64,000 nt of DNA from Pseudonocardia sp. T1-2H (GCF_038039215.1 NZ_JBBPCL010000001.1:3348001-3412000); one strand, 5' to 3'; positions 33,002-42,510 are shown, counted from the first letter of the stretch. The notes: a model not told the origin generated them from the letters alone. Numbers and translations are program-made.

Positions 33002-33232
33002 CCGGTGGACCCCCGACTCGCCACGAGAAGCGGGCTGACCACCAGCACTCGTTTGGATCCCGCCGCTACGTGGAACCCGAACGGTCGCGGCGCCGAGCAG
33101 AAGGCCGGCAGCAGCTCGCGCAGCTCGACGCGCATGCCGAGCTGCCTGCGCTCGCGACGACGCCGTGTCCCGACGGGTGGCCCCTGAACAGCCCATCCAC
33201 TGACCCACTCACCGAAGCCAGAAGGGAACCCC

Positions 33233-34255
33233 ATGCGCGGAGCAGTGCTCTACGCCCCCCGCGACGTCCGCGTCGAGGACCGCCCGGACCCGAAGATCGA
33301 GGAGCCCACGGACGCCGTCATCCGCCTGGCCGCCACCTGCGTGTGCGGCTCGGACCTGTGGCCCTACCGCGGCATCGAGGCGGTCGACGGGCCGTCCCCG
33401 ATGGGGCACGAGTACGTCGGCATCGTCGAGGAGGTCGGCAGCGAGGTCCGTGACGTGAAGCCGGGGCAGTTCGTGGTCGGCTCGTTCTTCGCCTCCGACA
33501 ACACCTGCGAGATCTGCCGGGCCGGCTACCAGACCTCCTGCATCCACCGGCAGCCCGGCGCCGCCACGGGCGCGCAGGCCGAGTACACCAGGATCCCGCT
33601 GGCCGACGGCACCTTGGTCGCCACTCCCTCGATGCCTGCCGACGACCTGGTCCCCAGCCTGCTGGCAGCCTCCGACGTGCTGGGTACCGGCTGGTTCGGC
33701 GCGGTTGCCGCCGAGGTGGGGCCCGGCAAGACCGTCGCCGTCGTCGGTGACGGCGCGGTCGGCCTGCTCGGCGTGCTGGCCGCCGGGCAGCTCGGCGCCG
33801 AACGGATCATCGCCATGAGCCGGCACGAGCCCCGCCAGAAGCTCGCCCGCGAGTTCGGCGCCACCGACATCGTGACCGAGCGCGGCGACCAGGGCGTAGC
33901 ACGGGTCAAGGAACTCACCGACGGCCTTGGCGCCCACTCGGTCATCGAGGCCGTGGGCACCCAGGAGTCGATGATGCAGGCCATCCGCTCCACCCGCCCC
34001 GGCGGCCACGTCGGCTACGTCGGCGTCGCCCACGGCGTCCAGCTGCCCGGCGAGGAGCTGTTCTTCTCCCACGTGCACCTGCACGGCGGCCCCGCTCCGG
34101 TGCGTCGCTTCCTGCCGGAGCTCATCGACCTGATCTGCAACCGCACCATCGACCCCGGCAAGGTCTTCGACCTCGAGCTGCCGCTGGACCAGGCCGCCGA
34201 GGGCTACCGGGCGATGGACGAGCGCCGCGCCATCAAGACCCTGCTGCAGCCCTGA
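33233..34255 (+). CDS. Zinc-dependent alcohol dehydrogenase family protein
   Basis: 340-residue medium-chain dehydrogenase/reductase. Catalytic zinc ligands Cys38 (TCVCGSD) and His59-Glu60 (MGHEYVG); NAD(P) motif VAVVGDGAVGLLGVLAAGQLGA; EAVGTQESMMQAIRSTRPGG. The structural-zinc lobe is altered: only DNTCEICRAGYQTSC remains, so structural zinc is probably incomplete. ATG 33233 follows GAAGGGAA. Reduces or oxidises an unidentified alcohol/aldehyde. Such genes are frequent members of hypoxia/dormancy gene sets in actinobacteria, so its place after a GAF kinase is suggestive only. Confidence 0.9.
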   Translation: MRGAVLYAPRDVRVEDRPDPKIEEPTDAVIRLAATCVCGSDLWPYRGIEAVDGPSPMGHEYVGIVEEVGSEVRDVKPGQFVVGSFFASDNTCEICRAGYQTSCIHRQPGAATGAQAEYTRIPLADGTLVATPSMPADDLVPSLLAASDVLGTGWFGAVAAEVGPGKTVAVVGDGAVGLLGVLAAGQLGAERIIAMSRHEPRQKLAREFGATDIVTERGDQGVARVKELTDGLGAHSVIEAVGTQESMMQAIRSTRPGGHVGYVGVAHGVQLPGEELFFSHVHLHGGPAPVRRFLPELIDLICNRTIDPGKVFDLELPLDQAAEGYRAMDERRAIKTLLQP

Positions 34256-34348
34256 GCCCGCGCGACCAGGACGATGGAGGAACAACCGGAATCGGTGTTG
34301 TGCCGCCGACGCTGAGGGACACAGGCCCGTCGTGTCGGGTCTGATCGC

Positions 34349-34978
34349 TCATTCCTCGGGCCCGTCCTCGGTGCGCTTCTCGATGCGATGACGGCGAAGC
34401 CGCCACACGATCAACGCCACGACGGCGACGACCGCGACGACGATGGCGACATCGCGTCCCACGGCGCTTTCGATCGCAGCGTAGGAGTTGCCGGCGCCGT
34501 AGCCGAGCAGGACCACGCCGACACCCCACACGATGCCCCCGGCCGCGTTGTAGACGAGGAAGCGGGCGTAGTGCATCTCGGCGATCCCGGCCAGTGCCGG
34601 CATCACCGCACGGAAGAAGGCGACGAACCGACCCAGGAACACCGCCGCACCGCCCCGGCGGGCCAGGAACGCCCGAGCCCCGTCCAACCGCGCCCGCCGG
34701 CTGCGCAGCATCCGGCCGTCCAGCAGGCGAGCGCCGAACTGGCGCCCGACCTCATAGCCGACGCTGTCCCCCACGATCGCCGCCGCCACCACCACCAGGA
34801 TCATCACCGGGAGCGAAGCGTGCCCGAGGCCGGCCGCGACCCCGCCGAGCACCGCTGCGGTCTCCCCCGGAACGACGAAACCGACGAACAAGGCGTCTTC
34901 GACGAAGACCACCGCGGCGACCAGGGCATAGAGAAGCGGCCCCTGAATGCTCAGCAGCCTGTCGAGCAGGGCAGTCAT
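34349..34978 (-). CDS. DedA/SNARE-associated family membrane protein (copy 1)
   Basis: 209-residue polytopic protein of the DedA family, which includes undecaprenyl-phosphate and phospholipid flippases supporting envelope stability. It shows FVGFVVPGETAAVLGGVAAG, GDSVGYEVGRQFG and the conserved reentrant motif VFLGRFVAFFRAVMPALAG. The C-terminus ends in a basic RLRRHRIEKR tail. A second, divergent DedA lies 570 bp away on the same strand, with a decayed gene between them. Confidence 0.9.
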   Translation of the reverse strand: MTALLDRLLSIQGPLLYALVAAVVFVEDALFVGFVVPGETAAVLGGVAAGLGHASLPVMILVVVAAAIVGDSVGYEVGRQFGARLLDGRMLRSRRARLDGARAFLARRGGAAVFLGRFVAFFRAVMPALAGIAEMHYARFLVYNAAGGIVWGVGVVLLGYGAGNSYAAIESAVGRDVAIVVAVVAVVALIVWRLRRHRIEKRTEDGPEE

Positions 34979-35264
34979 CGAGAGTCCACGGCCTCTCCCC
35001 CAAGCCGGCGGTCCGCACTTCGCAAGCCAGGATCATGGCTCCTGCGGGCCGCCTTGGTGGTCGATGTCGCCGGACGGGTCGGTGTGCCCGCCGGGGCCGT
35101 CGGCCGCGTCGGGCTGCTCCCCGGCCGTCTCGCCGTCGGCCTCCTTCGCCGTGCGCGGAGGAACTGCGCACAACGGCAAGATTGCCCAGGCGAGATGAGA
35201 CAGCAATGTACTGCGGGTGACGGCGCACTCACGGGCCTGCCGCAGAGATTCCGGCTCGGTGGTC
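34979..35264. other. Non-coding stretch between DedA copy 1 and the GT4 remnant
   Basis: No supportable gene. It may hold the DedA copy 1 promoter. Confidence 0.4.
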
Positions 35265-35527
35265 CCGGCGGCCTGGCCGGACGAGATGCGGCAACGCCAT
35301 CGCGTCCGCGGCCACCACCGGGCTTACCCGTGGCCGTGGCCTCGAGCGTGACGAGGCTCTGCAACTCGGCGACATCCGGCCTGCAGAACACGGCGCCACC
35401 AGCGGGACATCCCTCCGCGCCGCCGCCGCGTCCACGCCGGTCCCCGCCCGTCGTCGGCGAACCGGGCCGCGCCGTTGACGTCGGGCGGATAGGTGTCCGC
35501 GCCGCGCAGGATTCGAAGGGGCCGCAT
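35265..35527 (-). pseudogene. Glycosyltransferase family 4 remnant with internal deletion
   Basis: From ATG 35527 the reading MRPLRILRGADTYPPDVNGAARF is the N-terminus of a GT4 glycosyltransferase (the DTYPPDVNGAA nucleotide-sugar loop). About 80 bp later the C-terminal signature FCRPDVAELQSLVTLEATATG appears in a second frame, and VVAADAMALPHLVRPG in a third. Roughly 250-300 residues that should lie between are missing. Three frames plus a deletion make this a dead gene. Confidence 0.75.
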
Positions 35528-35548
35528 CGGCGTTCTCCTTGTGCCGGG

Positions 35549-36190
35549 TCAGCGCGAGGGATCGGGCCGGCGACGGCGCTCGCGGAGGATCTCCCGGGCG
35601 AGCGGGATCAGCGAGATGATCACGACCAGCGCGATCACGGGGAGCAGGTACTGGTCGACACCCGGGATGAACGCGCCCAGCGCGTAACCCGCGAGGACCA
35701 GGCCGACCGTCCAGACCAGCCCGCCGAGGACCTGCCAGAAGGTGAACGTCCGGACCGGGGTGTGCAGTGCCCCCGCGACCGGGTTGAGCACCGTCCGCAC
35801 GACCGGGATGAATCGCGCCAGGACGATGGCCTTGGCCGGCCCGTACCGGGTGAACAGCTCCTCCGCGCGTTGCATCCCGGCCGCGACCTTCGGTCGCTTC
35901 GCCCGGGCCTGCAGTGCCTGCCCGGCACGGCGTCCGATCCAGAATCCGACCTGGGCCCCCAGCAGTGCGCCCGCTGCCGCGGCGAGCAGCACCCAGGGCA
36001 GGCTCAGGTGCAGGCTCCCCGCACCCGTCGCGCACAGCAGGCCCCCGGTGAACAACAGCGAGTCCCCGGGCAGGAAGAACCCGATCAACAGACCGGTCTC
36101 GGCGAAGAGCACGACCAGGATCCCGATCGTGCCGAACGAGGTCAGCAGATCGGTGGCGCTGAGCGGGTTGAGGGCAAGGACGGTGGTCAT
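35549..36190 (-). CDS. DedA/SNARE-associated family membrane protein (copy 2)
   Basis: 213 residues. FAETGLLIGFFLPGDSLLFTGG, GAQVGFWIGRRAG and LARFIPVVRTVLNPVAGA are the canonical DedA motifs, with Glu and Arg residues required for flippase function in studied members. It ends in a basic RERRRRPDPSR tail. Clearly different in sequence from copy 1, so this is not a recent duplication. ATG 36190 follows GGAG at ~8 bases. Confidence 0.93.
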   Translation of the reverse strand: MTTVLALNPLSATDLLTSFGTIGILVVLFAETGLLIGFFLPGDSLLFTGGLLCATGAGSLHLSLPWVLLAAAAGALLGAQVGFWIGRRAGQALQARAKRPKVAAGMQRAEELFTRYGPAKAIVLARFIPVVRTVLNPVAGALHTPVRTFTFWQVLGGLVWTVGLVLAGYALGAFIPGVDQYLLPVIALVVIISLIPLAREILRERRRRPDPSR

Positions 36191-36334
36191 GGCTCTCCTC
36201 GGTCGGCGACACGGATGACGTCGCCGGATCCGACCCTAGGAACCCTCGGGCTTCGAACCGGCCAGACGGAGGTAAACGGACTGCAAGAACGCCTGTGAAC
36301 AGCCTGCGAGCGCCGGACGAGGCCGGTGGTAGAG

Positions 36335-36596
36335 GTGCAGACCTTCCTGGCGGTGGCCCTCGCCCTCGTCTCCGCTCTCTGCGACGCGGCGGCGGCGGTC
36401 CTCCAGCACCGTCGCCGCCGTCCTCCACGCCGTCACGACGGCCCTCTGCTTCGGGCTCACCTCCGGAACGGCACCCGTGCGACTGGCGATCGGCGTCGCG
36501 GGGGCGTTGCCGACCGCTGCCGGCGTGGCCGCGCTGGCACCACGACCCGTCGTCGCCGAGCCGGGCCCACGGGCCGAGCTCGAGTCGGTCCCCTGA
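36335..36596 (+). pseudogene. DMT-type membrane protein remnant
   Basis: GTG 36335 opens QTFLAVALALVSALCDAAAAVLQHR, a typical first helix of a DMT/EamA-like transporter. About 70 bp on, in another frame, comes AVLHAVTTALCFGLTSGTAPVRLAIGVAGALPTAAGVAALA and a stop at 36594-36596, resembling a last helix and tail. Most of a ~280-residue protein is missing between them. Confidence 0.6.
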
Positions 36597-36771
36597 CCGG
36601 CGATGCCGTGGCCCGGCGCGAGGACCGCCGGCTGCCCGAAGTTTTGCCATCGCCTTACCCGGCGCGGCCCGAGCGCGAACCAGCCGCCACCTAGCGTGGG
36701 AGCATGCACAGCATCCCGGAGGCCGCCTGTTCCCCGGCTTCCACCGCGGCACACGCAACACGGGCCGGAAG

Positions 36772-37125
36772 ATGACTCTCTCGCCGGGGCACCACGAGGG
36801 CGACGGCCGCGCCCGGGAGGCGCCCGGGCCGAGGTGTCCGAGCGACGACGAACTCCTGTGCGCGGCCACGCACGTCAGCGACGCCGTCCACGACGGCCGC
36901 CTCGACCTCGAGGAGGCAGGCCGGCTGCTCTCGGCGACCTACCGGGCGCGTTCGCGGCGCGAGCTCGACGACCTGGTCCACGATCTCGTCGCCGAGCAGG
37001 CCGAGCCCCCCACCTCGTCGGGGGACCGTGCGTTCTACGTCTGGGCGGCGGTCCGCGTGACGATCTTCGCCGCCACCGCCGCCGTCCTGCTGTTCGCCGT
37101 GCTCCACGCCCTCAGCCCCTCCTGA
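36772..37125 (+). CDS. DUF1707-like protein with a C-terminal membrane helix
   Basis: 117 residues. The segment from SDDELLCAATHVSDAVHDGRLDLEEAGRLLSATYRARSRRELDDLVHDL is DUF1707 (SHOCT-like). A membrane helix FYVWAAVRVTIFAATAAVLLFAVLHAL ends the protein. DUF1707 proteins often sit beside two-component genes; here a histidine kinase gene starts 27 bp downstream on the same strand, so the two are likely co-transcribed. ATG 36772 has only a weak ribosome site. Confidence 0.75.
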   Translation: MTLSPGHHEGDGRAREAPGPRCPSDDELLCAATHVSDAVHDGRLDLEEAGRLLSATYRARSRRELDDLVHDLVAEQAEPPTSSGDRAFYVWAAVRVTIFAATAAVLLFAVLHALSPS

Positions 37126-37152
37126 TCCGACCGACCCTCGGGGACCCCAGAC

Positions 37153-38472
37153 GTGCGTAGACGCATCATCGTGCTCACCCTCGGCGCAGCCGTCCTGGCG
37201 ATCGGGCTGTTCGGGCTGCCGCTGGCCGGGATCGTGGTGTCCTACCTCGCCGGCAACGAGCAGAACGAGCTCGGCCAGGTCGCGAACGTCGCCGCGCTGA
37301 CGGTCGCCGTGGACCTCGCGCGAGGCCAGGACCCTCAGCTCCCGGCCTTCCCCGGATCGACCCAGGTCGCGCTCTACGACCGCGCCGGCGTCCGGATCCT
37401 CGGCACCGGACCCGCGACCGCGGACCATTCCGTCGCCGAGGCGCTCGCCGAGAACTCCCACGACACCGGGGAGGACGGGATCGTCGCAGTGCCGGTCACC
37501 GGCGACAGCCCCCGCGCCGGCGCCATCCGCGTCTACAGCTCACCCGGCGAGGTCTACGCGAAGGTCGCCCTGGTGTGGGGAGCGATGCTCGCCCTCGCCC
37601 TCACCGCGCTGGCCACCGTCTGGATCGTCGCCAGGCATCAGGCCGGGCGACTGGCCGGGCCCCTGGAACAGCTCTCCGGAGCCGCCCGCCGCCTCGGCGA
37701 CGGCGATTTCACCGCTCGTGCGCCCCGCGTGGGGATCCCGGAGATCGACTCCGTGGGCGCGGATCTCGACACCACCGCCGAACGGCTCGGTGACCTCGTC
37801 GCGCGCGAACGCTCCTTCACCGCCGACGCCTCACATCAGCTGCGCACCCCGCTCGCCGGACTCCGGCTCAGCCTCGAGGGCGCCCTCGAGGACCGGGACA
37901 CCGACCCGAGGCCGGCCATGGCCGACGCGGTCCGGGCCGCCGACGGGCTGCAGCGCACCATCGAGGACCTCCTGGCTCTGGCCCGTGACACCGACACCGC
38001 CCCCGCCGCGCTCGACCTCCCCGCCCTCCTCGCCGAGCTCGACCACCAATGGCGCCCCGTCCTCGGCACCGCCGGCCGGACCCTCCGGATCATCGTCGGC
38101 ACCGACCCACCTCGCGCCGCCGCCTCGACCGCGGCGATCCGCCAGGTCCTGGCCGTGCTCGTCGACAACGCGGTGCGCCACGGCGCCGGAACCGTCACCG
38201 TGGCCGTCCGCGACATCGGCGCGGCCGTCGCCGTCGACGTCTCCGACGAGGGCCGCGGTGTGACGGTCCCCGTCACGGAGCTCTTCACCCGGCGCGCCCG
38301 CCACGCCGCAGGACACGGGATCGGGCTCGCCCTCGCCCGCAGTCTCGCCGAGGCCGAGGGCGGACGGCTCGCCCTCACGCGCACGGCACCGCCGACCTTC
38401 ACCGTCCTGCTCCCCGCCGCCGCACGCGAGCCCGAACCCGGTGCCGACCCCGCGGCGACGCTCCGCCCATAG
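37153..38472 (+). CDS. HisKA sensor histidine kinase, no adjacent regulator
   Basis: 439-residue membrane kinase. Helix 1 at about 8-30, an extracytoplasmic sensor (about 35-135), helix 2 ([22 protein letters not shown]), HAMP, then HisKA with [18 protein letters not shown] (phosphoacceptor His near 229). The HATPase has [15 protein letters not shown] and [17 protein letters not shown]. The family usually has an OmpR-type response regulator upstream; here a DUF1707 gene takes that place and no regulator is within 5 kb, so it is an orphan or its partner was deleted. GTG 37153. Confidence 0.9.
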   Translation: MRRRIIVLTLGAAVLAIGLFGLPLAGIVVSYLAGNEQNELGQVANVAALTVAVDLARGQDPQLPAFPGSTQVALYDRAGVRILGTGPATADHSVAEALAENSHDTGEDGIVAVPVTGDSPRAGAIRVYSSPGEVYAKVALVWGAMLALALTALATVWIVARHQAGRLAGPLEQLSGAARRLGDGDFTARAPRVGIPEIDSVGADLDTTAERLGDLVARERSFTADASHQLRTPLAGLRLSLEGALEDRDTDPRPAMADAVRAADGLQRTIEDLLALARDTDTAPAALDLPALLAELDHQWRPVLGTAGRTLRIIVGTDPPRAAASTAAIRQVLAVLVDNAVRHGAGTVTVAVRDIGAAVAVDVSDEGRGVTVPVTELFTRRARHAAGHGIGLALARSLAEAEGGRLALTRTAPPTFTVLLPAAAREPEPGADPAATLRP

Positions 38473-38649
38473 TCCGCGGCCGCCGGTGCCACCGGTGTCG
38501 CGCGCCGCGCCGCTCGTCGCGCTCCGGCGGCAGCAGCCCGGCCCCGTGCGGCCGGTGCGACGCAGCTCTCCGAGCGGCACGGAGGGGTTTCCCGAGCGCT
38601 AACCTTCCGTTGGCCCGCCGCGTACCAGCACGTTCCTAGCGTCGACGGC

Positions 38650-38724
38650 ATGATGATGCCCAGGGCGGCCAACCGCTATCTGGTCCCCGACCAGCGCGAC
38701 TTCTTCGCGATCACCGCCCGATGA
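38650..38724 (+). pseudogene. Short remnant (ANRYLVPDQR), 24 codons
   Basis: A 24-codon reading, MMMPRAANRYLVPDQRDFFA onward, ends in ATGA overlapping the start of the PAP2 gene. NRYLVPDQR resembles the first residues of actinobacterial membrane proteins with a bacterial PH domain, but nothing further remains. It could also be a translated leader coupled to the phosphatase. Confidence 0.35.
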
Positions 38725-39509
38725 CCGTCGCGGATGTCCAGCAATGGGTGGGCGTGGGGGCGATGGGCGTCTGGCTGATCGCCACGATCGTCGTCGTCCG
38801 GACCGCGTGGAGTGCCGGACGACGGCCACCGCTCGGGTTACTGATCGGGAGCGGCGTGGGCGCGGGGCTGTTCGCCGCCTACGGCGGGATCGTCGACGCC
38901 GTCGCGGACCCCGGTCCCCCGGCCGACCTGGACGTCCCCGTCCTGCACTGCATGGTCGGGCACCGCTCCGCACCCGCGAACGCCGTCATGATCCAGATCA
39001 GCGATCTCGGGGGGACCCTCGGCATGACGGTCCTCACCGCACTCGGCGCCGCCGTCCTGCTGTGGCGACGGCGGGTCCCGGACGCGGTCGTCGTCCTCGT
39101 GGCCGGCGCCGGCACCGGCGTCCTGGTGAGCGGGTTCAAGAACCTCAACGCCCGCCCGCGTCCGCCCGTCGCGACCCAGCTGGTGACCGAGCAGACCTTC
39201 GCGTTGCCGTCGGGGCACGCGCTGACCTCGACCGTCGTCGTCGGGATCCTCGCCGTGGTGGCGGCCGGGATGATCCGCTCGACGGCGGCGCGCCTCGGCG
39301 TGGGCGCCGTCGCGGCGGCTGTGATCCTCGCGATCGGGGTCAGCAGGCTCTACCTCGGTGTGCACTGGCTGACCGACGTCCTGGCCGGGTGGCTGCTCGG
39401 CGGTGCCTGGCTCGCCCTGTGCCTCACGGCGCTCACCGCGGTCCGGACACGCCGGGCGACCCGGGTTCCCGAACAGGCCGCACCGGCGGAACCGGGGGTG
39501 CTCTCATGA
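38721..39509 (+). CDS. PAP2 family membrane phosphatase
   Basis: 262 residues, six membrane helices. All three phosphatidic-acid-phosphatase motifs are present: KNLNARPRP (near 140), PSGHAL (near 162) and SRLYLGVHWLTDVLAG (near 210), with the catalytic His and Asp outside the membrane. Likely dephosphorylates undecaprenyl pyrophosphate or a phosphatidyl lipid. Its start and stop overlap neighbouring readings (ATGA at both ends), a tightly coupled operon layout. The two DedA genes nearby suggest a shared lipid-carrier theme. Confidence 0.92.
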   Translation: MTVADVQQWVGVGAMGVWLIATIVVVRTAWSAGRRPPLGLLIGSGVGAGLFAAYGGIVDAVADPGPPADLDVPVLHCMVGHRSAPANAVMIQISDLGGTLGMTVLTALGAAVLLWRRRVPDAVVVLVAGAGTGVLVSGFKNLNARPRPPVATQLVTEQTFALPSGHALTSTVVVGILAVVAAGMIRSTAARLGVGAVAAAVILAIGVSRLYLGVHWLTDVLAGWLLGGAWLALCLTALTAVRTRRATRVPEQAAPAEPGVLS

Positions 39510-39666
39510 TCCTCAGCACCCTCATGGCCCGGGCGCCGGGCCCGCTCGTCGTCCTCGTCCTCGTCGTGATCGGCCTCGTGGCCGCGCGGACGAGGCGGGA
39601 GATCCACTCCTGGTCGTGCTCACCGTCGGTTCCTCCCGAACGGCGCCCGGTCTGCGAAGGTATGAG
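39506..39666 (+). pseudogene. Remnant of a membrane protein gene
   Basis: ATG 39506 overlaps the PAP2 stop and encodes MARAPGPLVVLVLVVIGLVAA, one good helix. The frame then continues into the next gene out of frame with it and becomes nonsensical after ~39600. Another frame around 39595-39665 reads GDPLLVVLTVGSSRTAPGLRRY before a stop. I interpret this as the start of a gene with its body deleted. Confidence 0.4.
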
Positions 39667-39668
39667 AC

Positions 39669-40991
39669 ATGTCCGTTCTCGGCTGGTCGACGCTGACCGG
39701 GCCGCTACCGGTCGTGCTGATCATCCTGGCGCTGACCGGGCTGGTCGTGCTGCTCCTGCGCCCCGACCGGTGGTGGTGGAGCCGGGTGGTCCCGGTCTGC
39801 GCGGTCGCGGCGGTGGCCCTGACCACGGCCCTCGTGCTGGTCGTCGACCGGGTGTGGCACCCCTTCCCGGACCGGCTGCCCCTGGTCGTGGACGTGGCCA
39901 CCGGGGTGGGCGTCCTCGGGATCGTGCTCCTGGCGGCCCGGTTGAGCACCTCTCGCCGGGAGCACCGACGGGCACGGCTACTGGTGGTACCCGCCCTCAC
40001 CGCCGCGACGCTCGCCGTCGTGCTCGGAGCAGTCTCCGCCGTCAACCGGTACTACGGATCCTTCCCCACGGTTGGGGCCGTCTTCGGCGTGGCCCTGCCG
40101 AACCAGGTCGCGCTCGGCGCGGTGCCGGCCGACGTCCCCCTCGTCACGGAGCGGTCGGGAACACCCTTGAGCGCCACCTGGAACCCCGCCACGCCCGCCC
40201 CGGCGCACGGCTCCGTCACCGAGACCGCGGTGCCCGGTACCCGCTCCGGCTTCGCCGCCCGCCCGGCCTGGATCTACCTCCCGCCCGCCTACCTGATGGC
40301 CCCGCGCGCACAGCTCCCCGTGCTCGTCCTCGTGTCCGGACAGCCGGGGTCACCGCGGGACTGGTTCGACGGCGGTCGGCTCGCCGAGCGGCTGGACGCG
40401 TTCGCCGCCGCGCACCGCGGCCTGGCCCCGGTCGTGGTCGTCGCGGACGACCTCGGAAGGACGACGGCGAACCCGCTCTGCATGGACTCGCGCCTCGGGA
40501 ACGTCGGCACCTACCTGGACGTGGACGTGCCGGCCTGGATCCGAACGCACCTGCAGGTGGCCACGTCGTCGCGGGCCTGGGCCGTGGGCGGCTACTCCAA
40601 CGGCGGCACCTGCGCGCTGCAGACATCGCTGCGTTCGCCCCAGGTCTACCCGACCTTCCTCGACATCTCCGGCCAGGACGAACCGACGCTGGGCAGCCGG
40701 GCCGCGACCGTGCAGGCCACCTTCGGCGGGGATGCGGCCGCGTTCGCCGCGGTGAACCCGCTCGACGAGCTGACGGCGCGGCCGGCTCCGCGGATCGCGG
40801 GCATGCTCGTCGCCGGCACCGCCGACAAGCAGTACCGGCCCCAGGCCGAACGGGTGCAGGCCGCGCTCGTCGCCGCGGAGGTCCCGAGTGTCTACCGGCT
40901 GCTCCCCGGGGGCCATACCTGGGCGGTGTGGGGCGCAGGGCTCGACGTCGGCCTGCCGTGGCTCGCGGCCCGGACCGGGCTCACACCGTGA
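39669..40991 (+). CDS. Membrane-anchored esterase of the alpha/beta-hydrolase (PF00756-like) family
   Basis: 440 residues. Four membrane helices occupy about 1-150 (LPVVLIILALTGLVVLLL, VVPVCAVAAVALTTALVLVV and two more). The exported domain has PAWIYLPPAYL, LVLVSGQPGSPRDWFDGG, the nucleophile AVGGYSNGGTCAL (Ser in GYSNG) and LLPGGHTWAVW with the catalytic His. Related to mycolyl-esterase and enterochelin-esterase folds, so it may act on envelope lipids or a siderophore. ATG 39669. Confidence 0.85.
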   Translation: MSVLGWSTLTGPLPVVLIILALTGLVVLLLRPDRWWWSRVVPVCAVAAVALTTALVLVVDRVWHPFPDRLPLVVDVATGVGVLGIVLLAARLSTSRREHRRARLLVVPALTAATLAVVLGAVSAVNRYYGSFPTVGAVFGVALPNQVALGAVPADVPLVTERSGTPLSATWNPATPAPAHGSVTETAVPGTRSGFAARPAWIYLPPAYLMAPRAQLPVLVLVSGQPGSPRDWFDGGRLAERLDAFAAAHRGLAPVVVVADDLGRTTANPLCMDSRLGNVGTYLDVDVPAWIRTHLQVATSSRAWAVGGYSNGGTCALQTSLRSPQVYPTFLDISGQDEPTLGSRAATVQATFGGDAAAFAAVNPLDELTARPAPRIAGMLVAGTADKQYRPQAERVQAALVAAEVPSVYRLLPGGHTWAVWGAGLDVGLPWLAARTGLTP

Positions 40992-41164
40992 CCGCGCAGG
41001 CGTGGGGCCGCCGGATCCGCCGGGCCCCGGTCACGACGCTGCCCGCGATCGGCACGGCGATCGGCCGGGCCTACCTCCCCGACCTGACCGCCGGCCAGAT
41101 GGCCCGGCTCGGCGGACGCCTGCTGGTGCCCGCGGAGCGTCCGCCGGCGCGCGCCTCCGTGTGA
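40988..41164 (+). CDS. Hypothetical 58-residue protein, possibly truncated
   Basis: GTG 40988 overlaps the esterase stop (GTGA) and gives VTAQAWGRRIRRAPVTTLPA onward, ending RASV. The basic start followed by RAPVTT resembles N-termini of lysyl-phosphatidylglycerol synthetase or rhomboid-like proteins, in which a membrane domain should follow; here it does not. Probably a truncated gene, like its neighbours. Confidence 0.35.
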   Translation: MTAQAWGRRIRRAPVTTLPAIGTAIGRAYLPDLTAGQMARLGGRLLVPAERPPARASV

Positions 41165-41451
41165 GAGGTTTCGGTCGGTGACCGCCACGGCGCCCCCGTC
41201 CGGGTCTGCCGTGGCAGCGGCGATGCTCGCCCGCAGGGCGGGTCCGCGGCGCCTACGCCGAGACCGGCACGAAGGACGGGAGCGGCTGGATGAGTGCGAG
41301 CGGGGACCGGCGTACAGCGGCGAGCGCGGCCCCGCAGAGCGAACAGGCCCAGTGTCCCGACAGAGACCCAGATGCCAGTCTGCAGCGCCGCGCTCAGCGC
41401 TGCCGTTCGCTCATGGACAGGAAGCAGCAACGCCGGGGGCCGAGTAGGGGT

Positions 41452-42510
41452 TCACCCCCCAAAGGGGTCTGCCCGGCGCGCGTCCACAGAGATGGTGTAT
41501 TTGGGACCGGTACCGCAGCGCCTCGTCATGGCGTAGTACTGCCCAGGGGCGTCCAGGCGGGTGACTTCGAGATTCGGGTAGACCAACGGCTTTCCGGCGC
41601 TGACCTGCGCAGCGGGTCCTCCGACCACGAAGTAGGCGGCACCGGGCTTCGAAGGTGACTGCAGCAACGTGGCCCTACCTGCGCGGTCGACGACGACCGC
41701 GGCGGTTTCGTCGATACCCAGGCCGTAGACCTGTGGATGAGCACCGGATACCGCACCGTCCGCTATCTGCCGTTCCATGAACACCGTGAGCCGGCCGAAG
41801 CGATCGCGCTCACCGAAATGGCTGTCCGTGATCCAGCCGGCGAGCGGCGGGAATTTCAACATGTTCCGGGTGAAGGTCGCCCTCGACGAATAGGGATCGG
41901 CGAGAGCCTCGGCTGAGTCGATGCTGCCGTTGCTGGAATCGAAGGCGTACTGCCCGAGGATCGCCAAACCGGCACTGCTTCCGCCGACGACGCCACCACG
42001 CTGGTACACGCGTTGGACCGCTGCCATGAGCGGACTGCCCGCCCATTGCGTGTAATTGTACTGATTGCCTCCGTCGAAGAAGACGGCCTCGGCTTTGTCG
42101 ATGACCGGAGCGGTCTGCTCGAGGTCGGCCTGCGTGGAGGGAGGCGGCAGGCTGATCGTCTGCACCGAATTGAAGGGTGCGGCCTTGTAGATGTCCGAGT
42201 CCAGGCCACTGTTGGCCTCCGCGGTCAGCACCACCACGTCCCCGAGTCGGCTCGTGCTGTCCGGGGAGAGGGTGGAGCGCATCCACGCAGCGAACGCTGC
42301 GGTCACCTCCAATTCGCCCCCGTCGAGCACGAGCCCCGGCCCGGCGGGCGTGAAGACGCTGTCCGCAGTGGATCCCAGACGCGGAGATACCTCCGTCGTC
42401 CTCGGCAGCCCCGCCGCTTGCGCAGCGGCGGCCAACGATGTCAGGCCTCCGGCGAGCAGAATACATGCCGCCAGGACGAAGAGGGATCGTTCGAATAGAC
42501 GGTGCACCAT
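41452..42510 (-). CDS. Secreted cyanophycinase-like peptidase (S51 family)
   Basis: 352 residues with a signal peptide (1-33, ending AQAAG). The S51 core includes VVLTAEANSG, FFDGGNQYNYTQ (144-155) and the nucleophile GGSSAGLAILG with Ser179. GIDETAAVVVD is also typical. Relatives cleave cyanophycin or alpha-Asp dipeptides. No cyanophycin synthetase is in the window, so the exported enzyme may scavenge polymers from other organisms. ATG 42510 has GAAAGGGG upstream. Codon use and GC are somewhat lower than in neighbours, hinting at transfer. Confidence 0.85.
   Translation of the reverse strand: MVHRLFERSLFVLAACILLAGGLTSLAAAAQAAGLPRTTEVSPRLGSTADSVFTPAGPGLVLDGGELEVTAAFAAWMRSTLSPDSTSRLGDVVVLTAEANSGLDSDIYKAAPFNSVQTISLPPPSTQADLEQTAPVIDKAEAVFFDGGNQYNYTQWAGSPLMAAVQRVYQRGGVVGGSSAGLAILGQYAFDSSNGSIDSAEALADPYSSRATFTRNMLKFPPLAGWITDSHFGERDRFGRLTVFMERQIADGAVSGAHPQVYGLGIDETAAVVVDRAGRATLLQSPSKPGAAYFVVGGPAAQVSAGKPLVYPNLEVTRLDAPGQYYAMTRRCGTGPKYTISVDARRADPFGG

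Noticed and set aside
30035..33208. 1057-codon minus-strand frame opposite the five-GAF kinase
   Set aside because: Mirror frame of the GAF repeats; composition is Gly/Asp/Arg-biased and it lacks a ribosome site.
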